From assembly GCA_963930655.1 (NCBI GenBank), contig OZ005620.1:1875001-1939000 (forward strand): a stretch of DNA of 64,000 nt, read 5' to 3'. Positions within the stretch are counted from its first letter, which is position 1. Each line of letters begins with the position of its first letter. This DNA comes from Myrica gale. Its lineage: Eukaryota > Streptophyta > Magnoliopsida > Fagales > Myricaceae. A program made the translations under genes and the position numbers. Under the pieces are notes generated by a model. That model worked only from the letters and a program-made list of their open reading frames with translations, was not told where the DNA came from and did not search any database. Shown here one piece after another: positions 1 to 9,047 of this stretch.

Positions 1-1
1 A

Positions 2-220
2 GGTAGGAGCAGCTATTTGGATGATTTGGTCCTCAAAACACTTATGGTCATGGAGGATCCGGAGGGGGAAAAAGCATCCAACGAGTTTGCACAATTATAT
101 GCATCTCTTTTTGGACCGCTTAAAGAAAGCCCTCTTCTCTCGCTCGGCCCCCTGCAATATAATATGGTGGCAGGAAGATCTCATACTCGCGGTTATGGGG
201 CCACCAATATGCCTCCGTAA
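2..220 (+). CDS. C-terminal exon of an unrecognised gene (partial)
   Basis: An open frame enters from the left edge and ends at TAA 218-220, giving about 72 residues. It contains a hydrophilic stretch around MEDPEGEKASNEFAQLY and ends GYGATNMPP. The window starts in or just before an exon: AG dinucleotides at the very start could be the acceptor, so the exact 5' edge is unknown. Composition is more GC-rich than the AT-rich DNA that follows from about 300. I do not recognise the family. It is probably the end of a plus-strand gene lying mostly outside the window, but a chance open frame cannot be excluded. Confidence 0.35.
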   Translation, partial: GRSSYLDDLVLKTLMVMEDPEGEKASNEFAQLYASLFGPLKESPLLSLGPLQYNMVAGRSHTRGYGATNMPP

Positions 221-1677
221 TCATCTTGGTCTGTTCGATATGATTTTTCCTCTCTTTCTTTTATGGGTCTAATCATCCATGATCACTTGTTTCGACTGAA
301 TGTTTGTGACATTCTTCATGCACAATGGAATATATATATTACATACCACATTGGTTTAGGATTCTCTATATTATCATTGTAAAATCATTTGTTGGAATTT
401 ATATTAGGCATAAATACAATTTGTAACATTTAATTATGATGTCTTGACATTTTACACCTCAAATTATTATTTTTGTTATTTGCGTTCTTTAATTATAGAG
501 TCTTGATAATTTATACTTCAAACTATTATTTTTTTTCGTATACACTTAACAACTCGTTATTTTAGATATCTTGCATCTTCTTTAAAAAATTTGTTTATCA
601 ATTTGAACATTTTTTGGCATATGAAATGACGATGTTATTCCCACAATTTTGAGATGGGACTTAATTGCCAATATTCTAAAACTGTTGCATATTTGATTAT
701 TATTTCTGTAAAAATTGCAATTTAATAATGCAAAGTTTCGAAGTCTTTGGGCTGGGCTGGGCTGGTGGATATGGGAATTTCAAAGTTGCCTATTTTAAAG
801 AAGAAATAGTTTAATTCTATATTTGCCGGCAAGAACGAAGTACATCATGAGGGAAGACGGGGGGGAATGAGCCCAAAACTTTAGCCATTTCTTAATCATG
901 GGCCGAGCTCACTTTCGTCTATAAGTATTAAGTAACCAGTCCAGACACCGGCCGGCCTGGTACAGCCTAGTTAAGAGTTTATCAATGGCACACGGAGGGG
1001 ACAAGGCCTTGGTCCGGCCCGCACAAATTTCTTCGAGAAAAGTCCACTTGTGCCACGTTATGACGGTAAGAAGTAGCTTATAAATAGCGTGATATTGAAC
1101 CGTTGGTTATTGTAATCTTTCTGATCTTGATGGTTAAGCAAAATAAATTAAATTGCTGATTCTAGCGAGATAAATTTATTTTTCACTCTCCAACTCTAGA
1201 GGTTTGGATACTTTGCAACTTAATTTTTTTTTTTCATATTACGGGGACAATTATAAAATTTTAATAATTTTCACCATCTGCTCAAAAGGTTATGCTAATT
1301 TTAATATAAATTGATTTTTTTTAGTTTCTAAAATTAATATGTAAATAAAAAAGTTATGAAAATAAATTATCATTTAATGCGTCAAAATAGTTTTCAATTA
1401 AAATTGATGAAATTTTTTAACGAATTATGTAAAGTATTTGAAATTAATAATTGGTTATTATAATATGATTAAAATAATAATTTAGAGTGAAAAATATTAA
1501 TATCGGATAAGGCAAAACTGACACATGTATTCATAACAAAAGCAAGGATTAGAAGGAAAATTGGGTCCCGTTAAATTCACATCTACTTATTAGTTCACTC
1601 GTAAGTACATGTGAAATTCACGGGCTTTGGAAATTTGGTAAAGACAATGAGTCAATCATGCATGATTCAAAAAGTCG
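221..1677. other. Intergenic AT-rich spacer
   Basis: Presumed 3' flank of the edge gene followed by AT-rich DNA with no convincing coding region on either strand. The part at about 400-560 has low-complexity blocks resembling the inverted-repeat DNA near 57527-57834, so it may be an old foldback relic. Nothing else recognisable. Confidence 0.5.
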
Positions 1678-1751
1678 CATAAACCAAAGCATATTAGTGG
1701 CCACATCAGTCTTCAAAGTTCAATCTCCATCACTTTGTCGCCCGTAATACT

Positions 1752-1972
1752 AAGGTGGTGTTTGGGTAGAAATTTTCAGCCCAAAACTTTCGCACAGTAA
1801 AAAATTATGATATAATCTATTTTTTTATTAAATTATTTTGTTATTATTATAATATTCATTTAAATCTTATCCTTTTATTTTTTTCATCAAATCTCTTAAA
1901 ATATCTTTATTTTTTCACAAACCTTGATATCTAAAATTTTTAACTCCTAACATTTTTACCGCCGAACACCAC
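1752..1972. mobile_element. Degenerate MITE-like insertion
   Basis: The ends are imperfect inverted repeats (GGTGGTGTTTGG near 1755, CCGAACACCAC near 1965) around an AT-rich core containing the family phrases TCAAATCTCTT and TTTTTTCACAAA. It resembles a decayed member of the MITE family at 4742, 31135, 45426, 58308 and 59497. Unit B of the CBF duplication lacks this block at the matching place. No clean target duplication can be read. Confidence 0.4.
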
Positions 1973-2250
1973 TGGGTTGAACTACCAAAGGCGACGGACC
2001 ACAAAAACGTATCATTAATTTGGAGTAGGTTACGTGTCACTTGGAGTAAGTTATGCCGGTTCAACAGCTCGCAACACGTTCTATACACTCGCAGTGACTC
2101 GCTTCACTGTAGAACGAGCTGGCCAGGCCAGCGACAAAGTCTAGAGACATGCCGAACGTCAAACGTGAAACAAACTTAAGCACTTCAAAAGGATACGTCT
2201 TTGCGGGACCCGTTGCTCGTGACAACCCGCGTCCGCGACTAAACCGCACC

Positions 2251-2285
2251 CACGTGTCCAAAATTCAACCACACCAAACTATAAA
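2251..2285 (+). promoter_or_regulatory. CBF unit A promoter core: G-box and TATA box
   Basis: CACGTG at 2251-2256 lies 24 bp upstream of TATAAA at 2280-2285. The same elements with the same spacing occur in unit B (5630-5635 and 5659). In A this core now drives only a broken ORF. Confidence 0.55.
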
Positions 2286-2321
2286 CCCTTTACTCACTGT
2301 CTTACTAATTTTAAAGACCAA

Positions 2322-2388
2322 GGTGGTGTTTGTGATGTTAAAATTTTAGTAAAATTTTGTTAAAATTGTAGTGTAGACAAACACTATG
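2322..2388. mobile_element. 67-bp MITE remnant in the 5' leader of the broken CBF copy
   Basis: It starts GGTGGTGTTTGTG and ends GACAAACACTATG, and is flanked on both sides by CAA (2319-2321 and 2389-2391). Unit B shows the empty site with one CAA: GACCAAACATC near 5698. The three-base target duplication and TIR-like ends match the ~200-bp MITE family elsewhere in the window, of which this looks like an internally deleted form. It separates TATA box and ATG of the pseudogene. Confidence 0.6.
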
Positions 2389-2454
2389 CAAACATCATCT
2401 GTAGACAAACCACCGAAGCACTTTGAACGAACTTGCTGTCACTCCCAGTCCCAT

Positions 2455-2553
2455 ATGGATATCTTCAGCCAGTGCTCAGACCTTCATCGTTTTGGCGTCA
2501 TTATGGAGTTTCTCATTCTAATGATGTGCTCGGACAGAGTCATAGAGTTCTAA
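2455..2553 (+). pseudogene. CBF/DREB1 pseudogene with large internal deletion
   Basis: The first 13 codons match the intact CBF gene of unit B (starting MDIFSQCSD). At GGC 2494-2496 the sequence jumps to what is position 6456-6458 of the intact gene, joining the start to the last codons and 3' UTR. Relative to unit B, 656 bp are gone, including the whole AP2 DNA-binding domain and the acidic activation region. GGC is present at both breakpoints, so the join has 3 bp of microhomology. The fusion is also out of frame: the remaining ORF would be about 32 residues ending at a TAA near 2551-2553. No CBF function is possible. The 3' UTR homology continues to about 2755. Confidence 0.88.
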
Positions 2554-2755
2554 CTTTTCCTGTCTCTTTTTTCGTCCTTTATTGGGCGGAGTCATCGCTC
2601 TAGCTCCTTTTTAAAGAGGCCATTTATTTACTGTATTATTTATTGGTAACACATAGCAGCCAGATTATACATACAAGAAATGTACTTAATTCTACACAAT
2701 ATCACTTCAATTCTTTCGTAAATTATGTGTACAAATTAAAGTCTTGTACCGATCA

Positions 2756-3341
2756 CCAGTGGCGGAACCAGGACTCAAGTTGAGGGGGGGCAAACTCTTA
2801 AAGGGAAATGACAAATTTTTTTCTTACTTAATGCAAAAGGCGTTTTAGAGTTAAAATAATGAAAACTAATGAATAAAAACATGAAAAATATTGAAATACA
2901 CTACTGTAACTCTTTAAAAAATATTCTTACTTATAATTTTTGAATCATAGCTCTCTAAAGCCCCTCATTATTTTCTCATATTGCTTATTGGTTTTGAACC
3001 ATAACTCTCTAAAATCCCTCATTGTTTTCCCATTTTGCTTCTTAGGAAAATCATGACCAACAAGCCAAGTGATTGACAAGGAATTTTGATCAAATACTCC
3101 TTACGAATTTAATCTCCAATTCCAACATCATATTCTTCAATGAGTTTACGTAACCTTGAGTCAGCAATAATATAATCCAGACTAAACAAAAGACAAGGTC
3201 TTTTCGAACTAATATTCGCATCAAAAGTAGGAGTACTAAGCGATTCCACATTGGCTGACTTTTTTTTATCCAAAACTTATCCATAATCTAAACAAAACAA
3301 AATGAAAAATCATCAACCAATTCAATTCACTAATTGTAATT
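2756..3341 (-). mobile_element. Fragment of a hAT (TTF-zinc-finger/ZMYM1-like) transposon
   Basis: This block is absent from unit B, where the flanks are joined. Its left edge reads CAGTGGCGGAACC, like hAT termini of this plant family. On the minus strand (about 3290 down to 3010) a broken frame reads FDANISSKRPCLL, then LDYIIADSRLRKLIEEYDVG, then after a stop IRKEYLIKIPCQS and, in another frame, HDFPKKQNGK. This is the N-terminal TTF-type zinc finger region of hAT transposases, with one stop and at least one frameshift. The catalytic and dimerisation regions are missing. GATCA flanks both sides (2751-2755 and about 3342-3346), but the usual 8-bp target duplication is not clear. It is a dead, truncated copy. 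Confidence 0.65.
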
Positions 3342-3345
3342 GATC

Positions 3346-4741
3346 AGGAATTCTATAGTATGGAATTTCCTCGAGTCGACTAACCATCATAAGACTTATA
3401 ACGAATTAAGGAAAATTTAAAATATTTTAAAATAGTAATCTCATCATGATATTACTAATTGTAATGAATATCTAAGTATATAGCAAAGCCTCAATTATAT
3501 AGTTTGAAGAATAATTATTGCACTAATGAAAAATATGGCAAGTTTGCTACCCAGAAGCTCATGATATGAAGCCAGAAATAAAGAAAATCACGCACAAGGG
3601 ATATATATGCACAAAATTCATGATGAGAAGGATTAAAATGTACATGTAGGCCGGCTATATATATAACTAAATGATGCACTTGGAGCTTGTTCTTTAGCGG
3701 AAAAAGATAAGACGCGGAGCCCGTACAATTTTCTTTTCATTTTTAGGGCGGCAGCACACGGAGATTACATATACAAGCTGGCCAGCCCATTGCCGACAAA
3801 CCTCGGCCGTCCGGCCCCAGTTTAGTGTTCAAGGAAGAATGACATTAGAACCTATTGATCAGTGCGTTTATAGTCCTCAAAAACAGTTAAAGCACCAGCA
3901 TGACAACATTTTTCACATGCTGCAAGTGCAGGCTAGAGATCATGGATCGGCCTTTTCACGCATGTACAGTAAGACAAAGCTTCGATGCGCAATAATTTGG
4001 TTGGTCAGCACCCAGAAGCTTGGGACAACTTCAAACTTCGAGTTGAGCTGATCAATGTTGTTTCTCTTTAAGTCTGCAAGTTGAGATTGTAATCATTCGT
4101 CAGCGGGCACCGCACGCGTGCTGCAGACACCAACTCCAACATATACAATATATAACACCCTGACAACCCCCATAAAATCATAGTACTAAAAATAATGTAG
4201 TAATCAAAGGCTCTTCATTTTTCGCATTATCTCGACGAGTACATAATTATGCTTACTTAGTCAAACAACTGTCTGGTCAACGAGTCTCCCAAAACCAATG
4301 TTGTGGCTGTACTCGCTCATGATAGACATTGATTTGCAAATATTCCACGCACACGTTATTAGAGGCCGGAGAGATCATTAATACCGGTTTTAACTATATG
4401 TATCGCTAAAAAAATGAGGCTTAGTTGAAGATCAGTCACTAAATATATAGCAGGCACAAATAATTATATTTTGAAAAAAAAAGTCTGCCAGCTCTCTTTG
4501 GTTTATTAAATTAATAAATTGATTACATTTTTCTAATGTATGAATCCAGATGCATTTGAAACATAAAGGATATGCACACGTGACCAAGTGCGCCAAGAGC
4601 GGGCAATTGCAGGGAAGATAGAGTATCATATTCATATTTATATTCATCAGATTGTGGAAAGGTCAACTATGGTCTTACACCAGTCCAAACCTCCAAAAAC
4701 CATATATTGCAATAAATTTTATGTGTAAATCATTATTCTTA
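3346..4741. other. Unit A 3' flank, no intact gene
   Basis: Non-coding DNA homologous to 6745-8480 of unit B, with many small indels. It contains CCGAC cores near 3793 and a short open frame at 3839-4051 that is not conserved in unit B. I see no gene. Confidence 0.5.
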
Positions 4742-4940
4742 GGCTGCGTTTCATTTCTAAAATTTTACATCTTCTAAAATTTTCACATAATAAAATATTA
4801 TAATATAATCTCTCTCTCCCATCAAATCATTATTTTTTATTATAAAAAATATAAAAAATTACTATTCTCTATTCACTTTTTCACTAAACTCAATACCTAA
4901 AATTTTATCCAACACTCAAATTTTACAAAACAAACCTACG
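4742..4940. mobile_element. MITE, copy in unit A of the CBF duplication
   Basis: AT-rich, about 200 bp, beginning GGCTGCGTTT after TTA and ending near CAAACCTACGCC. Core phrases ATAATCTCTCTCTCCCATC and CACTTTTTCACTAAA match the copy at 58308 and, reversed, those at 31135, 45426 and 59497. Unit B carries the uninterrupted site (CTTAGCCAGTGAAG near 8494), so the insertion post-dates the duplication. The right edge is uncertain by a few bases. Confidence 0.75.
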
Positions 4941-5124
4941 CCATCGAAGTTCAAAATAAATACATTAAAATAACCGAAACATATCAGTGGTCACAACAGT
5001 CATCGATACTCGAGTTCACTCACCATCACTTTTTCGCCCGTTCTTTTAATAGAATACTGGGAAATGCCCCACGTCCCGCCCCCACGTCCCGCCAGCATCC
5101 CGCTGGTTGACGTGGGGTGGGGCC

Positions 5125-5130
5125 CACGTG
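5125..5130 (+). promoter_or_regulatory. G-box (CACGTG) in a GC-rich block upstream of CBF
   Basis: A perfect CACGTG within GGGCCCACGTGGGGCCC, about 630 bp upstream of the CBF start. The surrounding 5050-5140 is unusually GC-rich with repeated CCACGTCCCGCC units. G-boxes bind bZIP and bHLH/PIF factors, which are known regulators of CBF genes; occupancy here is inferred only from the motif. Confidence 0.4.
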
Positions 5131-5144
5131 GGGCCCAGCAATTT

Positions 5145-5551
5145 AGTTGTATGACGTATTTAGTTTTCCCACCTACTGACTATATACTGAAGCAAGTGTA
5201 GAGAACGTGTTGCGAGCTGTTGAACCGGCATAACTTACTCCAAGTGCCACGTAACATAGTCCAAATGCCACGTTTTTGTGGTCAGCCGCCTTTGGTAGTT
5301 GCTGAACCAGTTAAACCTAGACAGCCTAGTATTCTGGGGCGGGACGCCCAGCACAGCCCTAGAATACTAGGCTGTCTAGGTTTAACTGGTTCAGCAACTA
5401 CCAAAGGCGGCTGACCACAAAAACTTGGCATTTGGACTATGTTACGTGGCACTTGGAGTAAGTTATGCCGGTTCAACAGCTCGCAACACGTTCTCTACAC
5501 TTGCTTCAGTATATAGTCAGTAGGTGGGAAAACTGAATACGTCATACAACT
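5145..5551. repeat. Large near-perfect inverted repeat upstream of CBF
   Basis: The left arm 5145-5335 and right arm 5361-5551 are each 191 bp and reverse complements with about two mismatches seen by eye. The loop is 25 bp (5336-5360). The right arm is in the same orientation as the single homologous stretch of unit A (about 1975-2110), so the left arm looks like an added inverted copy. The structure covers about -210 to -616 relative to the CBF ATG. Each arm carries CANNTG motifs (CAAGTG, CAAATG) and an ACGT core, all mirrored. The two overlapping 64-residue open frames on opposite strands are products of the symmetry, not genes. Confidence 0.9.
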
Positions 5552-5629
5552 TACTAAAACACATTGAAAGGATATGTCTTTGCGGGACCCGTTGCTCGTT
5601 ACAAACCGCGTCCGCGTCTAAGCCGCACC

Positions 5630-5666
5630 CACGTGTACGAAATTCCACCACACCAAACTATAAAAG
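5630..5666 (+). promoter_or_regulatory. CBF unit B promoter core: G-box/ABRE and TATA box
   Basis: CACGTG at 5630-5635 and TATAAAAG at 5659-5666, with the same 24-bp gap as in unit A. The ATG follows about 100 bp after the TATA box, so the leader is short and unspliced, as usual for CBF genes. Confidence 0.65.
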
Positions 5667-5760
5667 ACTCCCAACTCACTGCTTTCTAGTTTTAAAGACC
5701 AAACATCATCTGTAACCACCGAAGCACTTTGAAAGAACTTGGTGTTACTCCCAGTCCCAT

Positions 5761-6483
5761 ATGGATATCTTCAGCCAGTGCTCAGACCCTCATCCTTTTG
5801 GCTCGGATAGAATCTCCATTGACAAGCCAGAGACTTCTCCTCTGTCCGATGAAGGCTTCTACTCCCACCGAGCTGCTCGTTCTGACGAAGAAGTTATCTT
5901 AGCTTCGAGCAGGCCTAAGAAGCGAGCGGGCCGTAGGATATTCAACGTAACCAGACACCCGGTGTATCATGGAGTCAGGAGGAGGAACAAGAACAAGTGG
6001 GTCTGTGAAGTGCGCGAACCAAATAAGACTTCAAGGATATGGCTTGGGACGTACCCTACTGCGGAGATGGCGGCACGGGCACACGATGTGGCCGTTTTGG
6101 CTCTTAGGGGAAGGTCGGGGTGCCTCAACTTTGCGGACTCGGTATGGCGGTTACCTAGGCCGGGTTCGAGTGACCCTAAGGACATAAGGAGGGCCGCTGC
6201 TGAGGCGGCGGAAGTGTTTCGCCCGAGAGAGTTTGGTGGAGATTATTGTGGTGGCGATGTAGAGAAATCGAGCCTGAAGGGTGGCGAGATGGTGGAGGAA
6301 GTAAAGGCTGTTCATAAAAATGCAGAATACGTGGATGAGGAGGCACTGTTTGACATGCCTCGGCTGCTGCTGAATATGGCTGAAGGCCTTCTACTCTCAC
6401 CTCCTCGTTGTGTACAGGATGACTTAAACTTGGCTTACATGGAAGGGGATGATGAGGCGTCATTATGGAGTTTCTCATTCTAA
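5761..6483 (+). CDS. CBF: CBF/DREB1-type AP2/ERF transcription factor
   Basis: Intronless 240-aa protein of the CBF/DREB1 subgroup, nuclear activators that bind CCGAC (CRT/DRE) sites of cold-response genes. The AP2 domain spans about residues 68-126. It is preceded by the CBF signature [10 protein letters not shown] (52-61) with TRHP (64-67) and followed by the second signature as DSVWR (126-130; usually DSAWR). Val81 and Glu86 are the DREB-type specificity residues. The acidic C-terminal half ends in LWSFSF, close to the usual LWSY-like end. The start matches the first codons of the unit A copy and follows a TATA box by about 100 bp. Oddity: the AP2 domain reads VYHGVRRR where almost all relatives have VYRGVR, so a DNA-contacting Arg is His70 here. 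Length is normal for the family, so the gene looks intact. Confidence 0.93.
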   Translation: MDIFSQCSDPHPFGSDRISIDKPETSPLSDEGFYSHRAARSDEEVILASSRPKKRAGRRIFNVTRHPVYHGVRRRNKNKWVCEVREPNKTSRIWLGTYPTAEMAARAHDVAVLALRGRSGCLNFADSVWRLPRPGSSDPKDIRRAAAEAAEVFRPREFGGDYCGGDVEKSSLKGGEMVEEVKAVHKNAEYVDEEALFDMPRLLLNMAEGLLLSPPRCVQDDLNLAYMEGDDEASLWSFSF

Positions 6484-8534
6484 TGATGCGTTTGGAGTTT
6501 GGACAGAGTCAGAGTTCTAACTTTTCCGGTCTCTTTTTTCGTCCTTTATTGTGCGGAGTCATAGCTCTAGGCCTCTGGCTCCTTTTCTTGTCAGAGGCCT
6601 TCTATTTACTGAATTCTTTATCGGTAACACATAGCCAGATACATACAAGAAATGTACTTAATTCTACCCAATATTGTATCACTTCAATTCTTTCATAAAT
6701 TATATGTACAAATTAAAGTCTTGTACCGATCAAAAAATTATTAGGAATTGAGGAATTGTATGGAATTTCGTAGAGTCTAACCATCATACGACTTATAACG
6801 AATTAAAGAAAATTTAAAATGTTTTAAAATAGTAATCTCAGCAATATGATACTACTAATTGTAATGAATATCTAAGTATATAGACACCAAAGCCTCAATT
6901 ATATAGTTTGAAGAATAATTATTGCAACTATAAAAATTTTGGCGAGTAATTGTAATCTTGTCTGCTACACCCAGACTCTCATATGAAACCAGGAAAAAAA
7001 ATTAAAATCACACACACGGGATATTAATATATAAGCACAAAAGTCATGATGGGGTGGATTAAAATGTACATGTGGGCCAGCTATATGTATAACATGAAGC
7101 GCGCACTTGGAGCTTGTTCTTTGGCGGAAAAACATAAGACGAGGAGCCCATACAATTTTCTTGAATTTCCTTTATAGGGCGGCCGCACGGAGATCACATA
7201 TACAAGCTGGCCCAGACAAACCTCGTACGTAGTACGTACGCAATCTTGTATGCCATGTATATATTGACCAACACTAGTACCGCTTTAATGTGTTAAAGCA
7301 CAGACTGTACAGTAATCATTTGCTTTTCTCTCCACCTCTGCACTCGTCTCTAATCAGCAGCCCTCAGTCATCGGATGATTCACCTCTCTTCTAGAGTAGT
7401 CGAAATATCACACCTGCATCGCTTATAGAATAGTCAAAATATCACATCTGTATTATATGCGTGTCAAAATCACCGCAAATATAGAAATTAAACAGAACCC
7501 GAAGCTTGGGACAGCTTCATTAAACTCCGAGTTGAGCTGATCTATGTTGTTTCTGTTAAGTCTGCAAGTCGAGATCTTGTAATCACTCGTCAGCGGGCAA
7601 GCGTGCTGCAGACACCAACATATAACATACCCTAACAGCCCCCATAAAATCATAGTACTAACAATAATGTAGTAATCAAATGCTCTTCATTTTTTCTCAT
7701 TATTTGGACGAGTACATATTTATGCTTAATTAGTCAAACATTAATATATAATTGTCTGGCCGTCAACGATCGAGTCTCACAAAACCAATATTGTGGCTGT
7801 ACTTGCTCATAGACATTGATAATTTGCAAACATTCCACGTACACTCATACACGTTATTGAAGGCCGGAGAGATCGATCGTTAGGTAATTAGAAGAAGCCA
7901 ATACCGGTTTTAACTAAAAAATGAGGCTCAGTTGAAGATCAGTCACTAAATATAGCAGGTACAAATAATTCTAACCTTTTGCAAAAAAAAGACCAGTCTG
8001 CTAGCTGTCTTTGGTCTATTAAATTAATAAATTGCTTAAATGTTTCTAATGTTATGGATCCAGATTTGAATTTCTTGATTGACCTGATACCTGGGCATAG
8101 AATTAATTCTAGTATATATCCTAGAATTTTTACACATTTGTCAATATAATTTTGAGTTGGGTAAAGGAACAAATCTAATGCGCCCAGAATTTATAGAGTA
8201 CTAATATTGACCTAACACGATTCAAGTTGGCCAATTAGGTCGTCAGGCTCCCTGTCTTTCTTTTCTGTTTTTTTTTTTTCTGAAAGAACAGTACCGGATG
8301 CATTTGTAACATAAAGGACCTGCACACGTGACCAAGTGCGCCAAGAGCGGCCGAGCGGGCAGTCTGCATGGAAGATAGAGTCTCATATTCATATTTATAT
8401 TCGTCAGATTGTGGAAAGGTTAACTATGGTCTTACACCAGTCCAAACCCCCAAAAACCATATTGCAATAAATTTTACGTGTAAATCATTACTCTTAGCCA
8501 GTGAAGTTCAAAATAAATATATTAAAATAACCCA
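6484..8534. other. CBF 3' UTR and unit B flank, no further gene
   Basis: About 6484-6730 is 3' UTR conserved with unit A. The rest is AT-rich flank homologous to unit A. At 7208-7230 there is a small palindromic ACGTA cluster. No coding region is convincing; the 74-residue frame at 8368-8592 has no recognised homology. Confidence 0.5.
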
Positions 8535-8589
8535 ACGTAAGATTCAAAATTCACCAACGAAGAAGCGTCCTAGCTGCTGCTTCTTTTGC

Positions 8590-9047
8590 TGAGGCTTCTA
8601 CCTCCCTGCCAACTGCTTAATTGTCTCTCTCTCTCTCTCCCCCTTCTTATACGTACGTCGTACCCAATGGACAATCTGCCCATCACCTTGAGATCTTCAC
8701 CTCCAGAGGCCGGAACCCACCTCTCGCTTTCTCTTTGTCTCCTCTCTTCTCTAACCTATAAATCACGCCTTTCCTCTTAACAGCAATTTCCCTTGACCTC
8801 TCTCTCTCTCTCTCCCTCAGTTACTGTAAAAGCCACTGAGCTTTCTCAGAAGGTGAAGTTATGGAACCATTGTTTCTTCCTTACCCATAACCATACTGCA
8901 TTTCCGGTCTACGACTCTACATATTACTGCTCTATTTCTCTGTATAATTGTCTCTCTGCAGTCTCCGAAATTCTCTCTCCCATACGATTTAAACCCTTTT
9001 ACTACGTTATAGCTTAGAGCTTTTTGTATTGCTCTGTTAATATTACA
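8590..9047 (+). promoter_or_regulatory. Promoter/5' leader of the DUF4378-like gene, CT-rich
   Basis: Two pure CT tracts (about 8624-8640 and 8798-8815) and a pyrimidine-rich leader precede the ATG at 9048. TATAAAT at about 8757-8763 could be the TATA box. Such CT microsatellites are common in plant 5' leaders and can bind GAGA-binding (BPC) proteins; this is inference. Confidence 0.4.

Larger units (their letters stand above)
1678..8534 (+). repeat. Direct tandem duplication of a CBF/DREB1 locus (units A and B)
   Basis: Unit A (about 1678-4970) and unit B (about 4970-8534) align in order along their length. Shared landmarks are the block ending TTTTCGCCC/TTTGTCGCCC (A ~1740, B ~5035), the promoter with CACGTG and TATAAA, the start of the CBF ORF (2455 and 5761), the last codons and 3' UTR (2496-2760 and 6458-6730), and long downstream flanks (A 3350-4735, B 6745-8500). 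Differences are discrete. A has extra blocks at about 1752-1972, 2322-2388, 2756-3341 and 4742-4940, plus a CDS deletion. B has the extra left arm and loop of a palindrome at 5145-5360. Boundaries are by eye, plus or minus about 20 bp. Confidence 0.85.

Noticed and set aside
5220-5476. Two 64-residue open frames on opposite strands with nearly the same protein.
   Set aside because: They are mirror images created by the inverted repeat; no gene signal, and unit A has no such frame.
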